A stretch of 64,000 bases of DNA, taken from positions 434,001-498,000 of the forward strand of contig NW_027488370.1 of NCBI RefSeq assembly GCF_051014445.1, written 5' to 3'. The notes under the pieces were generated by a model. The model saw nothing but the letters and a program-made list of their open reading frames with translations, was not told where the DNA came from and did not search any database. Within the stretch, counting starts at the first letter, position 1; each line of letters opens with the position of its first letter. The position numbers and the translations under genes are program-made. This DNA is from Colletes latitarsis. Lineage: Eukaryota; Arthropoda; Insecta; Hymenoptera; Colletidae. Of the stretch, positions 28,150 through 43,300 are shown piece after piece.

Positions 28150-30510
28150 ACAGGATAACGCCGGTTATGTCACGGTAAGATCTGGGATTTGGCGCCATCT
28201 GGCTCGTATTTTCGCATTTTTCGCATACTTGCTGGCTACATACAGGCCTTTTTCTGGCTTGGACCACGTAGTAATGTGGTATCACACTGAAACTGTCAAT
28301 TAAACCTGGTTGCGATTAATACTTTGGAGGATAACGCCTGTTATGTCTCGGTTGGGTCTGGGATTTGCCCTCATCTGGCTCGTACTTTCGCATTTTTCCC
28401 CTACTGATTGGCAGGATCCTGGCCTTTTCCTGGTTTGGATCACGTAGTAGTGCGGTACCACACTGAAACAGTCAATTAAACCTGGTTGAGATTAATATTT
28501 TGGAGGATAACGCTGGTTATGTTTGGGTTTGTTCCGGTATTTGCAACCATCTGGCTGATACTTTCGCATTTTTTGCATACTTGTTGGCCAGATCCTGGGC
28601 TTTTTCTGGTTTGGATCACGTAGTAACGCGGTACCACACCGAAGCAGTCAATTAAACCTGGTTGCGATTAATATTTTAGAGAATAACGCCGGTTATGTCT
28701 GGGTTAGGTCTGGGATTTGCCCTCATCTGGCACGTACTTTCGCATTTCTCGCATACTTGTTGGCCAGATCCTGGGCTTTTTCTGGCTTCGACCACGTAGT
28801 AATGTGGTACCACACCGAAACAGTCAATAGAAGCTGGTTGCGATTAATATTTTAGAGGATAACGCCGGTTATGTCTGGGTTAGTTCTGGTATTTGCCCTC
28901 ATCTGGCTCGTACTTTCGCATTTCCCGCATACTCGGTGACCAGATCCTGGCCTTTTTCTGGCTTGGACCACGTAGTAATGTGGGACCACACTCAGACAGT
29001 CAATTAAACCTGGTTGCGATAAATATTTTAGAGGATGACGCCGGCTATGTCTCGGTTGGGTCTGGGATTTTCCCTCATCTGGCTCGTAATTTCGCATTTC
29101 TCGCATACTTGTTGGCCTGATCCTGGGCTTTTTCTGGTTTGGATCACGTAGTAATGTGGTACCACACTGAAACAGTCAATAAAAGCTGGTTCCGATTAGT
29201 ATTTTATAGGATAACGCTGGTTATGTCTGGTTTAGTTCTGGTATTTGCAATCATCTGGCTCGTACCTTCGCATTTTTCGCCTACTTGTTGGCAAGATCCT
29301 GGGCTTTTTCATGCTTGGACCACGTAGTAATGTGGTACCACACTGAAACAGTCAATTAAACCTGGTTCCGATAAATATTTTACAGGATAACGCCGGCTAT
29401 GTCTCGGATATGTCTGGAATTTTCCCTCATCTGGCTCGTACCTTCGCATATTTCGCCTATTTGTTGGCAAGATCCTGGGCTTTTTCTGGTTTGGACCACG
29501 TAGTAATGTGGTGCCACACTGAGACAGTCAATAAAATCTGGTTCCGGTTAGTATTTTAGAGTATAACGCCGGTTATGTCACGGTAAGGTCTGGGATTTGG
29601 CGCCATCTGGCTCGTATTATCGCATTTTTCGCATACTTGTTGGCTACATACAGGCCTTTTTCTGGCTTGGACCACGTAGTAATGTGGTATCACACTGAAA
29701 CTGTCAATTAAACCTGGTTGCGATTAATACTTTGGAGGATAACGCCTGTTATGTCTCGGTTAGGTCTGGGATTTGCCCTCATCTGGCTCGTACTTTCGCA
29801 TTTTTCCCCTACTGATTGGCAGGATCCTGGGCTTTTTCTGGCTTGGATCACGTAGTAATGCGGTACCACACCGAAGCAGTCAATTAAACCTGGTTCCGAT
29901 TAATATTTTAGAGGATAACGCCGGTTATGTCTGGGTTAGGTCTGGGGTTTGCCCTCATCTGGCTCGTACTTTCGCATTTTTCGCATACTTGTTGGCCAGA
30001 TCCTGGGCTTTTTCTGGTTTGGGTAACGTAGTAATGTGGTACCACACCGAAACAGTCAATTAGACCTGGTTGCGATTAATATTTTAGAGGATGACGCCGG
30101 TTATGTCTCGGTTAGGTCTGGGATTTGCACTCATCTGGCACGTACTTTCGCATTTCTCGCATACTTGTTGGCCAGATCCTGGGCTTTTTCTGGCTTGGAC
30201 CACGTAGTAATGTGGTACCACACCGAAACAGTCAATAGAAGCTGGTTGCGATTAATATTTTAGAGGATAACGCCGGTTATGTCTGGGTTAGTTCTGGTAT
30301 TTGCCCTCATCTGGCTCGTACTTTCGCATTTCTCGCATACTCGGTGACCAGATCCTGGCCTTTTTCTGGCTTGGACCACGTAGTAATGTGGGACCACACT
30401 CAGACAGTCAATTAAACCTGGTTGCGATTAATATTTTAGAGGATGACGCCGGTTATGTCTCGGTTAGGTCTGGGATTTGCCCTCATCTGGCACGTACTTT
30501 CGCATTTTTC
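28150..30510 (+). repeat. Eight-monomer (~1408-bp) repeat pair, imperfect
   Basis: The variant gatttggcgccatctggctc (about 28177 and 29586) is followed in both copies by tggctacatacaggcc and then cccctactgattggcagg. Further on, catactcggtgaccagatcc with gggaccacactcagac occurs at about 28930 and 30338, a spacing of 1408. Between these, about 28440-28680 is a different cassette from its counterpart at 29850-30090, so part of one copy has been replaced. Confidence 0.75.
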
Positions 30511-31849
30511 GCATACTTGTTGGCCAGATCCTGGCCTATTTCTGGTCTGTATCACGTAGTAATGTGGTACCACACTGAAACAGTCAAATAAACCTGGTTC
30601 CGATTAATATTTTACAGGATAACGCCGGCTATGTGTCGGTTAGGTCTGGGATTTTCCCTCATCTGGCTCGTAATTTCGCATTTTTCGCATACTAGTGGCA
30701 AGATCCTGGGCTTTTTCTTGTTTGGATCAGGTAGTAATGCGATACCACACCGAAGCAGTCAATTACACCTGGTTGCGATTAATATTCTAGAGGATAACGC
30801 CGGTTATGTCTGGGTTAGGTCTGGGATTTGCCCTCATCTGGCTCGTACTTTCGCATTTTTCGCATACTTGTTGGCCAGATCCTGGGCTTTTTCTGGTTTA
30901 GATCATGTAGTAATGTGGTCCCACACCGAAACAGTCAATTAAACCTGAATGCGATTAATATTTTAGAGGATAACGCCGGTTATGTCTCGGTTGGGTCTGG
31001 GATTTTCCCTCATCTGGCTCGTAATTTCGCATTTTTCGCATACTTATGGGTCAGATCCTGGCCTTTTTCATGCTTGGACCACGTAGTAATGTGGTACCAC
31101 ACTGAAACAGTCAAATAAACCTGGTTCCGATTAATATGTTACAGGATAACGCCGGCTATGTTTGGGTTAGTTCCGGTACTTGCAACCATCTGGCTCATAC
31201 TTTCGCATTTCTCGCATACGTGGTGACCAGATCCTGGCCTTTTTCTGGCTTGGACCAAGTAGTAATGTGGGACCACACTCAGACAGTCAATTAAACCTGG
31301 TTGCGATTAATATTTTAGAGGATAGCGCCGGTTATTTCTCGGTTAGGTCTGGGATTTGCCCTCATCTGTCTCGTACTTTCGCATTTTTCGCATACTTGTT
31401 GGCCAGATCCTGGGCTTTTTCTGGTTTAGATCATGTAGTAATGTGGTTCCACACCGAAACAGTCAATTAAACCTGGATGCGATTAATATTTTAGAGGATA
31501 ACGCCGGTTATGTCACGGTTAGGTCTGGGATTTGCCGTCATCTGGCTCGAATTTTCGCATTTTTCTCATACTTGTTGGCCAGATCCTGGCCTTTTTCTGG
31601 CTTGGACCACGCAGTAATGTGGTATCACACTGAAACAGTCAATTAAATCTGGTGGCGATTAATATTTTAGAGGATAGCGCCGGTTACTTCTCGGTTAGGT
31701 TGGGATTTGCCCTCATCTGTCTCATACTTTCGCATTTTTCGCATACTTGTTGGCCAGATCCTGGCCTTTTTCTGGTCTGTATCACGTAGTAATGCGGTAC
31801 CACGCCGGAACAGTCAATTAAACCTGGTTGCGATTAATATTTCAGAGGA

Positions 31850-33050
31850 TAACGCCGGTTTTGTCTCGGTTAGGTCTGGGATTTTCCCTCATCTGGCTCG
31901 TAATTTCGCATTTTTCGCATACTTGTGGCAAGATCCTGGGCTTTGTCAAGTTTGGATCAGGTAGTAATGCGGTACCACACCGTAACAGTCAATTAGATCT
32001 GGTTCAGAATAGTATTTTAGAGGATAATGCAGGTTACGTCTGGGTTAGTTCTGGTATTTGCAATCATCTGGCTCGTACCTTCGCATTTTTCGCCTCCTTG
32101 TTGGCAGGATCCTGGGCTTTTTCATGCTTGGATCACGTAGTAATGCGGTACCACACCGAAGCAGTCAATCAAACCTGGTGGCGATTAATATTTTAGAGGA
32201 TAACGCCGGTTTTGTCTCGGTTAGGTCTGGGATTTTCCCTCATCTGGCTCGTAATTTCGCATTTTTCGCATACTTGTGGCAAGATCCTGGGCGTTTTCTG
32301 GTTTGCATCAGGTAGTAATGCGGTACCACACCGTAACAGTCAATTAAATCTGGTTCAGAATAGTATTTTAGAGGATAATGCAGGTTACGTCTGGGTTAGT
32401 TCTGGTATTTGCAATCATCTGGCTCATACTTTCGCGTTTTTCGCATACATCTTGGCAAGATCCTGGCCTTTTTCTGGTTTGGATCACGTAGTAATGCGGT
32501 ACCACACCGAAACTGTCAATTAAATCTGGTGGCGATTAATATTTTAGAGGATAACGCCGGTTTTGTCTCGGTTAGGTCTGGGATTTTCCCTCATCTGGCT
32601 CGTAATTTCGCATTTTCCGCATACTTGTGGGCCAGATTCTGGCCTTTTTCATGCTTGGACCACGTAGTAATGTGGTACCACACTGAAACAGTCAAATAAA
32701 CATGGTTCCGATTAATATTTTACAGGATAACGCCGGCTATGTCTGGGTTAGGTCTGGTATTTGACCTCATCTGGCTCATACTTTCGCGTTTTTCGCATAC
32801 ATCTTGGCAAGATCCTGGCCTTTTTCTGGTTTGGATCACGTAGTAATGCGGTACCACACCGAAACAGTCAATTAAATCTGGTGGCGATTAATATTTTAGA
32901 GGATAACGCCGGTTTTGTCTCGGTTAGGTCTGGGATTTTCCCTCATCTGGCTCGTAATTTCGATTTTTTCGCATACTTGTGGGCCAGATCCTGGCCTTTT
33001 TCATGCTTGGACCACGCAGTAATGTGGTATCACACTGAAACAGTCAATTA
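31850..33050 (+). repeat. Dimer-phased (351-352 bp) stretch
   Basis: The word ggttttgtctcggttagg recurs at about 31856, 32208, 32560 and 32910, always followed by ttttccctcatctggctcg and taatttcgcat. The intervening monomers carry other variants, so alternate monomers match better than neighbours. The 351-base steps come from the one-base-shorter acttgtggcaag monomer. Confidence 0.75.
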
Positions 33051-36000
33051 AACCTGGTTGCGATTAATTTTATGGAGGATAACGCTGGTTTGACTTAGTT
33101 CCGGTACTTGCAACCATCTGGCTCATACTTTCGCATTTCTCGCATACTTGGTGACCAGATCCTGGCCTTTTTCTGGCATGGACCAAGTAGTAATGTGGGA
33201 CCACACTCAGACAGTCAATTAAACCTGGTTGCGATTAATATTTTAGAGGATAACGCCGGTTATGTCTGGTTTAGGTCTGGGATTTGCCCACATCTGGCAC
33301 GTACTTTCGCATTTTTCGCATACTTGTTGGCCAGATCCTGGGCTTTTTCTGGTTTGGATAATGTAGTAATGTGGTACCACACCGAAACAGTCAATTAAAC
33401 CTGGTTGCGATTAATATTTTAGAGGATAACGCCGGTTATGTCTCGGTTAGTTCTGGGATTTGCCCTCATCTGGCTAGTACTTTCGCATTTCTCGCTTACT
33501 TGTTGGCCAGATACTGGGCTTTTTCTGGTTTGGATCACGTAGTTATGTGGTACCACACTGAAACAGTCAATAAATCTGGTTCCGATTAGTATTTCAGAGG
33601 ATAACACTGGTTATGTCTGGGTTAGTTCTGGTATTTGCAAACATATGTCACATACTTTCGCGTTTTTCGCATACTTCTTGGCCAGATCCAGGGTTCTTTC
33701 TGGTTTGGATCCCGTAATAATGACGCTCCACACCGAAAGAGTCAATTAAACCTGGTTGTGATTAATATTTTGCAGGATAACGCTGGTTATGTCTGGGTTA
33801 GTTCTGGTATTTGCAATCATCTGTCTCATACGTTCGCAATTTTAGCATACTTGTTAGCCAGATCCCGGGCTTTTTCTGGTTTGGATCACGTAGTAATGTG
33901 GTACCACACTGAAACAGTCAATAAAAGCTGGTTCCGATTAGTATTTTAGAGGATAACGCTGGTTATGTCTGGTTTAGTTCTGGTATTTGCAATCATCTGG
34001 CTCGTACCTTCGCATTTTTCGCCTACTTGTTGGCAAGATCCTGGGCTTTTCCTGGTTTGGATCACGTAGTAATGCGGTACCACACCGTAACAGTCAATTA
34101 AACCTGGTTGCGATTAATATGTTGGAGGATAACGCCGGTTATGTCACGGTTAGGTCAGGGATTTGCCGTCATCTGGCTCGTATTTTCGCATTTTTCGCAT
34201 ACTTGTTGGCCAGATACTTGCCTTTTCCTGGTTTGGATCACGTAGTAATGCGGTACCACACTGAAACAGTCAATTAAACCTGGTTGTGATTAATATTTTA
34301 GAGGATAACGCTGGTTATGTCTGGTTTAGTTCTGGTATTTGCAATCATCTGGCTCGTACCTTCGCATTTTTCGCCTACTTGTTGGCAAGACCCTGGGCTT
34401 TTTCATGCTTGCACCACGTAGTAATGTGGTACCACACTGAAACAGTCAAATAAACCTGGTTCCGATTAATATTTTACAGGATAACGCCGGTTATGTCTCG
34501 GTTGGGTCTGGGATTTTCCCTCATCTGGCTCGTAATTTCGCATTTTTCGCATACTGGTGGGTCAGATCCTGACCTTTTTCATGCTTGGACCACGTAGTAA
34601 TGTGGTACCACACTGAAACAGTCAAATAAACATGGTTCCGATTAATATTTTACAGGATAACGCCGGCTATGTTTGGGTTAGGTCTGGTATTTGCCCTCAT
34701 CTGGCTCATACTTTCGCGGTTTTCGCATACATCTTGGCAAGATCCTGGCCTTTTTCTGGTTTGGATCACGTAGTAATGCGGTGCCACACCGAAACAGTCA
34801 ATTAAACCTGGTTGCGATTAATATTCTAGAGGATAACGCCGGTTATGTCTGGGTTAGGTCTGGGATTTACCCTCATCTGTCTCGTACTTTCGCATTTTTC
34901 GCATACTTGTTGGCCAGATCCTGGGCTTTTTCTGGTTTAGATCATGTAGTAATGTGGTTCCAAACCGAAACAGTCAATTAAACCTGGATGCGATTAATAT
35001 TTCAGAGGATAACGCTGCTTATGTCTGGTTTAGTTCTGGTATTTGCAATCATCTGGCTCGTACCTTCGCATTTTTCGCCTACTTGTTGGCAGGATCCTGG
35101 GCTTTTTCATGCTTGGATCACGTAGTAATGCGGTACCACACCGAAACAGTCAATTAAACCTGGTTGCGATTAATTTTTTGGAGGATAACGCTGGTTATGT
35201 CTGGGTTAGGTCTGGGATTTTCCCTCATTTGGCTCGTAATTTCGCATTTTTCGCATACTTGTGGGCCAGATCCTGGCGTTTTTCATGCTTGGACCACGCA
35301 GTAATGTGGTATCACACTGAAACAGTCAATAAATCTGGTTCCGATTAGTATTTCAGAGGATAACGCTGGTTATGTCTGGGTTAGTTCTGGTACTTGCAAA
35401 CATATGTCACATACTTTCGCGTTTTCCGCATACTTCTTGGCCAGATCCAGGGTTCTTTCTGGTTTGGATCTCGTAATAATGACGCTCCACACCGAAACAG
35501 TCAATTAAACCTGGTTGTGATTAATATTTTGCAGGATAACGCTGGTTATGTCTGGGTTAGTTCTGGTATTTGCAATCATCTGTCTCATACGTTCGCAATT
35601 TTCGCATACTTGTTGGACAGATCCCGGGCTTTTTCTGGATTGGATCACGTAGTAATGCGATACCACACCGAAACAGTCAATAAAACCTTGTTGCGATTAA
35701 TATTTTAGAGGATAACGCCGGTTATGTCTGGGTTAGGTCTGGTATTTGCAATCATCTGGCTCGTACCTTCGCATTTTTCGCCTACTTGTTGGCAAGATCC
35801 TGGGCTTTTCCTGGTTTGGATCACGTAGTAATGCGGTACCACACCGTAACAGTCAATTAAACCTGGTTGCGATTAATATGTTGGAGGATAACGCCGGTTA
35901 TGTCTCGGTTAGGTCTGGGATTTGCCCTCATCTGGCTAGTACTTTCGCATTTTTTGCATACTTGTTGGCCAGATCCTGGCCTTTTTCTGGTTTGGATCAC

Positions 36001-39000
36001 GTAGTAATGCGGTACCACACCGAAACAGTCAATAAAACCTTGTTGCGATTAATATTTTAGAGGATAACGCCGGTTATGTCTGGGTTAGGTCTGGTATTTG
36101 CCCCTCACTGGCTCGTACTTTCGCTTTTTTCGCATACTTGTTCTTCAGATCTTGGGCTTTTTCTGGTTTGGATCCCGTAGTAATGTGGTACCACACTGAA
36201 ACAGTCAATAAAAGCTGGCTCCGATTAGTATTTTAGTGGATAACGCTGGTTATGTCTGGTTTAGTTCTGGTATTTGCAATCATCTGGCTCGTACCATCAC
36301 ATTTGTCGCCTACTTGTTGGCAAGTTCCTGGGCTTTTTCATGCTTGGACCACCTAGTAATGTGGTACCACACTGAAACAGTCAAATAAACCTGGTTCCGA
36401 TTAATATTTTACAGGATAACGCCGGCTATGTCTCGGTTAGGTCTGGGATTTTCCCTCATCTGGCTCGTACCTCCGCATTTTTCGCATACTTGTTGGCAAG
36501 ATCCTGGGCTTTTTCTGGTTTGGATCACGTAGTAATGCGGTACCACACCGAAGCAGTCAATTCAACCTGGTGGCGAATAATATTTTGGAGCATAACGCCG
36601 GTTATATCTCCGTTAGGTTTGGGATTTTCCCTCATCTGGCTCGTAATTTCGCATTTTTCGCATACTTGTTGGCCAGATCCAAGGCTTTTTCTGGTTTGCA
36701 TCCCGTCGTAATGTGGTTCCACACCGAAACAGTCAATTAAACCTGGTTGCGATTAATATTTTAGACGATAACGCCGGTTATGTCACGGTCACGTCTGGGA
36801 TTTGACCTCATCTGGCTCGAATTTTCGCATTTTTCGCCTATTTGTTGGCATGCTCCAGGGCTTTTTCTGGTTTGGACCACGTAGTAATGTGGTGCCACAC
36901 TGAAACAGTCAAATAAACCTGGTTCCGATTAATATTTTACAGGATAACGCCGGCTATATCAAGGTTAGGTCTGGTATTTGCCATCATCTGGCTCGTACTT
37001 TCGCATTTTTCGCTTACTTTTTGGCCAGATCCTGGCCTTTTTCTGGTTTGGAGCACGCAGTAATGTGGTACCACACTGAGACAGTCAATAAAATCTGGTT
37101 CCGGATAGTATTTTAGAGGATAACGCCGGTTATGTCACGGTAAGGTCTGGGATTTGCCGTCATCTGGCTCGTATTTTCGCATTTCTCGCATACTTGTTGG
37201 CTAGATCCTGGCCTTTTTCTGGCTTGGACCACGTAGTAATGTGGTATCACACTGAAACTGTCAATTAAACCTGGTTGCGATTATTACTTTGGAGGATAAC
37301 GCCGGTTATGTCTCGGTTAGGTCTGGGTTTTGCCCTCATCTGGCTCGTAATTTCGCATTTTTCTCATACCTGTGGCAAGATCCTGGGCTTTTTCTGGTTT
37401 AGATCAGGTAGTAATGCGGTACCACACCGTAACAGTCAGTTAAACCTGGTTCCGAATAGTATTTTAGAAGATAATGCAGGTTACGTCTGGGTTAGTTCTG
37501 GTATTTGGAATCATCAGGCTCATACTTTCGCGTTTTTCGCACACTTCTTGGCCAGATCCTGGGTTTTTTCTGGTTTGGATCCCGTAGTAATGACGTTCCA
37601 TACCGAAACAGTCAAGTAAACCTGGTTGCGATTAATATTTTAGAGGATAACGCTGGTTATGTCTGGGTTAGGTCTGGTATTTGCCCCCCATCTGGCTCGT
37701 ACCTTCGCATTTTTCGCCTACTTGTTGGCAAGATCCTGGGCTTTTTCATGCTTGGACCACGTAGTAATGTGGTATCACACTGAAACTGTCAATTAAACCT
37801 GGTTCCGATTAATATTTTACAGGATAACGCCGGCTATGTCTCGGTTAGGTCTGGGATTTTCCCTCATCTGGCTCGTACCATCGCATTTTTCGCCTATTTG
37901 TTGGCAAGATCCTGGGCTTTTTCTGGTTTGGACCATGTAGTAATGTGGTGCCACACTGAAACAGTGAAAAAAACCTGGTTCCCATCAATATTTTACAGGA
38001 TAACGCCGGCTATATCTGGGTTAGTTCTGGTATTTGCAATCATCTGGCTCATACTTTCGCGTTTTTCGCATACATCTTGGCAAGATCCTGGCCTTTTTCT
38101 GGTTTGGATCACGTAGTAATGCGGTACCACACCGAAACAGTCAATTAATCCTGGTTGCGATTAATATTTTAGAGCATAACGCCGGTTATGTCTCGGTTAG
38201 GTCTGGGATTTGCCCTCATCTGGCTAGTACTTTCGCATTTCTCGCATACTTTTTGGCCAGATCCTGGACTTTTTCTGGCTTGGGCCAAGTAGTAATGAGG
38301 GACCACACTCAGACAGTCAGTTAAACCTGGTTGCGATTAATATTTTAGAGGGTAGCGCCGGTTATTTCTCGGTTAGGTCTGGGATTTGCCCTCATCTGTC
38401 TCGTACTTTCGCATTTTCCGCATACCTTTTGGCCAGATCCTGGCCTTTTTCTGGTCTGTATCACGTAGTAATGCGGTACCGCGCCGAAACAGTCAATTAA
38501 ACCTGGTTGCGATAAATATTTTAGAGGATAACGCTGGTTATGTCTGGTTTAGTTCTGGTATTTGCAATCATCTGGCTCGTACCTTCGCATTTTGCGCCTA
38601 CTTGTTGGCAGGATCCTGGGCTTTTTCATGCTTGGATCACGTAGTAATGCGGTACCACACCGAAGCAGTCAATTAAACCTGGTGGCGATTAATACTTTAG
38701 AGGATAACGCCGGTTTTGTCTCGGTTAGGTCTGGGATTTTCGTTCATCAGGCTGGTTATTTCGCATTTTTCGCATACTTGTGGCAAGATCCTGGGCTTTT
38801 TCTGGTTTGGATCAGGTAGTAATGCGGTACCACACCGTAACAGTCAATTAAACCTGGTTCAGAATAGTATTTTAGACGATAATGCAGGTTACGTCTGGGT
38901 TAGTTCTGGTATTTGCAATCATCTGGCTCATACCTTCGCGTTTTTCGCACACTTGTTGGCCAGATCCTGGGTTTTTTCAGGTTTGGATCCCGTTGTAATG

Positions 39001-40396
39001 AGGTTCCATACCGAAACAGTCAATTAAACCTGGTGGCGATTAATAGTTTAGAGGAAAACGCCGGTTATGTCTCGGTTAGGTCTGGGATTTGCCCTCATCT
39101 GGCTAGTACTTTCGCATTTTTTGCATACTTGTTGGCCAGATCCTGGCCTTTACTGGTTTGGATCACGTAATAATGCGGTACCACACCTAAACAGCCAATA
39201 AAACCTGGATGCGATTAATATTTTAGAGGATAACGCCGGTTATGTCTGGGTTAGGTCTGGTATTTGCCCCTCATCTGGCTCGTACTTTCGCATTTTTCGC
39301 ATACTTGTTCTTCAGATCCTGGGCGTTTTCTGGTTTGGATCACGCAGTAATGTGGTACCACACTGAAACAGTCAATACAAGCTGGTTCCGATTAGTATTT
39401 TAGAGGATAACGCTGGTTATGTCTGGTTTAGTTCTGGTATTTGCAATCATCTGGCTCGTACCTTCGCATTTTTCGCCTACTTGTGGCAAGATCCTGGGCT
39501 TTTTCTGGTTTGGATCAGTTAGTAATGCGGTACCACACCGAAACAGTCAATTAAACCAGGTTGCGATTAATATTTTAGACGATAACGCCGGTTATGTCAC
39601 GGTCAGGTCTGGGATTTGCCGTCATCTGGCTCGAATTTTCGCATTTCTCGCATACTTGTTGGCCAGATCCTGGGCTTTTTCTGGTTTGGATCACGTAGTA
39701 ATGTGGTACCACACTGAAACAGTCAATTAAAGCTGGTTCCGAATAGTATTTTGGAGGATAACGCTGGTTATGTCTGGTTTAGTTCTGGTATTTGCAATCA
39801 TCTGGCTCGTACCTTCGCATTTTTCGCCTACTTGTTGTCAAGATCCTGGGCTTTTTCATGCTTGGACCACGTAGTAATGTGGTACCACACTGAAACAGTC
39901 AAATAAACCTGGTTCCGATTAATATTTTACAGGATAACGCCGGCTATGTCACGGTTAGATCTGGGATTTTCCCTCATCTGGCTCGTACCTTCGCATTTTT
40001 CGCCTATTTGTTGGCATGATCCTGGGCTTTTTCTGGTTTGGACCACGTAGTAATGTGGTACCACACTGAAACAGTCAAATAAACCTGGCTCCGATCAATA
40101 TTTTACAGGATAACGCCGGCTATGTCTGGGTTAGGTCTGGTATTTGCCATAATCTGGCTCGTACTTTCGCATTTTTCGCTTACTTGTTGGCCAGATCCTG
40201 GCCTTTTTCTGGTTTGGATCACGTAGTAATGTGGTACCACACTGAGACAGTCAATAAAATCTTGTTCCGGTTAGTATTTTAGAGGATAACGCCGGTTATG
40301 TCACGGTAAGGTCTGGGATTTGCCGTCATCTGGCTCGTATTTTCGCATTTTTCGCATACTTGTTGGCTAGATCCTGGCCTTTTTCTGGCTTGGACA

Positions 40397-43300
40397 ACGT
40401 AGTAATGTGGTATCACACTGAAACTGTCAATTAAACCTGGTTGCGATTAATACTGTGGAGGATAACGCCGGTTATGTCTCGGTTAGGTCTGGGATTTGCC
40501 CTCATCTGGCTCATACTTTCGCGTTTTTCGCATACATCTTGGCAAGATCCTGGCCTTTTTCTGGTTTGGATCACGTAGTAATGCGGTACCACACCGTAAC
40601 AGTCAATTAAACCTGGTTCAGAATTGTATTTTAGAGGATAATGCAGGTTACGTCTGGGTTAGTTCTGGTATTTGCAATCATCTGGCTCATACTTTCGCAT
40701 TTTTCGCCTACTTGTTGGCAGGATCCTGGGCTTTTTCATGCTTGGATCACGTAGTAATGCGGTACCACACCGAAGCAGTCAATTAAACCTGGTGGCGATT
40801 AATATTTTAGAGGATATCGCCGGTTTTGTCTCGGTTAGGTCTGGGATTTTCCATCATCTGGCTCGTAATTTCGCATTTTTCGCATTCTTGTGGCAAGATC
40901 CTGGGCTTTTTCTGGTTTGGATCAGGTAGTAATGCGGTACCACACCGTAACAGTCAATTAAACCTGGTTCAGAATAGTATTTTAGAGGGCCATGCAGGTT
41001 ACGTCTGGGTTAGTTCTGGTATTTGGAATCATCTGGCTCATACTTTCGCGTTTTTCGCACACTTGTTGGCCAGATCCTGGGTTTTTTCTGGTTTGGATCC
41101 CGTAGTAATGAGGTTCCATACCGAAACAGTCAATTAAACCTGGTGGGGATTAATATTTTAGCGGATAACGCCGGTTATGTCTGGGTTAGGTCTGGGATTT
41201 GCCCTCATCTGGCTCGTACCTTCGCATTTCTCGCATACTTGTTGGCCAGATCCTGGGCTTTTTCTGGTTTAGATCACGTAGTAATGTTGTTCCACACCGA
41301 AACAGTCAATTAAACCTGGTTGCGATTAATATTTTAGACGATAACGCCGGTTATGTCACGGTCAGGTCTGGGATTTGCCCACATCCGGCTCGTACTTTCG
41401 CATTTTTCGCTTACTTGTTGGCCAGATCCTGGCCTTTTTCTGGTTTGGATCACGTAGTAATGTGGTACCACACTGAGACAGTCAATAAAATCTTGTTCCG
41501 GTTAGTATTTTAGAGGATAACGCCGGTTATGTCACGGTAAGGTCTGGGATTTGCCGTCATCTGGCCCGTATTTTCGCATTTTTCGCATACTTGTTGGCTA
41601 GATCCTGGCCTTTTTCTGGCTTGGACAACGTAGTAATGTGGTATCACACTGAAACTGTCAATAAAAGCTGGTTCCGATTAGTATTTTAGAGGATAACGCT
41701 GGTTGTGTCTGGGTTAGTTCTGGTATTTGCAATCATCTGGCACATACTTTCGCGTTTTTGCATACTTCTTGGCCAGATCCAGGGTTCTTTCTGGTTTGGA
41801 TACCGTAATAATGACGCTCCACACCGAAACAGTAAATTAAACCTGGTTGCGATTAATATTTTGGAGGATAACGCTGGTTATGTCTGGGTTAGTTCTGGTA
41901 TTTGCAATCATCTGTCTCATACGTTCGCAATTATCGCATACTTGTTGGCCAGATCCCGGGCTTTTTCTGGTTTGGATCACGTAGTAATATGGTACCACAC
42001 TAAAACAGTCAATTAAACCTGGTTGCGAGTAATATTTTGGAGGATAACGCTGGTTATGTCGGGGTTAGTTCTGGTATTTGCAATCATCTGGCTCGTACCT
42101 TCGCATATTTCGCCTACTTGTTGGCAAGATCCGGGGCTTTTTTTGGTTTGCATCACGTAGTAATGTGGTACCACACTGAAACAGTCAAATAAACCTGGTT
42201 CCGATTAATATTTTACAGGATAACGCCGGCTATGTCTCGTTAGGTCTGGGATTTTCCCTCATCTGGCTCGTACCTCCGCATTTTTCGCATACTTGTTGGC
42301 AAGATCCTGGGCTTTTTTTGTTTGGATCACGTAGTAATGCGGTACCACACCGAAGCAGTCATTTCAACCTGGTTGCGAGTAATATTTTGGAGGATAACGC
42401 CGGTTATGTCTCGGTTAGGTCTAGGATTTGACCTCATCTGGCTCATACTTTCGCATTTCTCGCATACTTGTTGGCCAGATCCAGGGCTTTTTCTGGTTTG
42501 TATCCCGTCGTAATGTGGTTCCACACCGAAACAGTCAATTAAACCTGGTTGCGATTATTATTTTAGACGATAACGCTGGTTATGTCACGGCCAGGTCTGG
42601 GATTTGCCGTCATCTGGCACGAATTTTCGCATTTCTCGCTTACTTGTTGGCCAGATCCTGGGCTTTTTCTGGTGTGGATCACGTAGTAATGTGGTACCAC
42701 ACTGAAACAGGCAATAAAAGCTGGTTCCGATTAGTATTTTAGAGGATAACGCTGGCTATGTCTGGTTTAATTCTGGTATTTGCAATCATCTGGCTCGTAC
42801 CTTCGCATTTTTCGCCTACTTGTTGGCAAGATCCTGGGCTTTTTCATGCTTGGACCACGTAGTAATGTGATGCCACACTGAAACAGTCAAATAAACCTGG
42901 TTCCGATCCATATTTTACAGGATAACGCCGGCTATGTCTGGGTTAGGTCTGGTATTTGCCATCATCTGGCTCGTACTTTCGCATTTTTCGCTTACTTGTT
43001 GGCCAGATTCTGGCCTTTTTCTGGTTTGGATCACGTAGTAATGCGGTACCACACTGAGACAGTCAATAAAATCTGGTTCCGGTTAGTATTTTAGAGGATA
43101 ACGCCGGTTATGTCACGGTAAGGTCTGGGATTTGCCGTCATCTGGCTCGTAATTTCGCATTTTTCGCATACTTGTTGGCCAGATCCTGGCCTTCTTCATG
43201 CTTGGACCACGTTGTAATGTGGTACCACACTGAAACAGTCAAATAAACCTGGATCCGATTAGTATTTTAGAGGATAACGCTGGTTATGTCTGGTTTAGTT

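Larger units (their letters stand above)
19998..40396 (+). repeat. Mosaic family A region with mixed short higher-order periods
   Basis: No single higher-order unit runs through this 20-kb part. Local repeats seen are: 7 monomers (21488-21790 against 22720-23022, spacing 1232), 5 monomers (22871 against 23751), 3 monomers (26041-26369 against 26569-26897, spacing 528), 7 monomers (27900-28095 against 29132-29327), 8 monomers (28150-29100 against 29559-30510), 2 monomers (31850-33050) and 10 monomers (33560-34141 against about 35319-35901, spacing 1759). Apart from these I saw only ordinary monomer variants. Confidence 0.8.
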
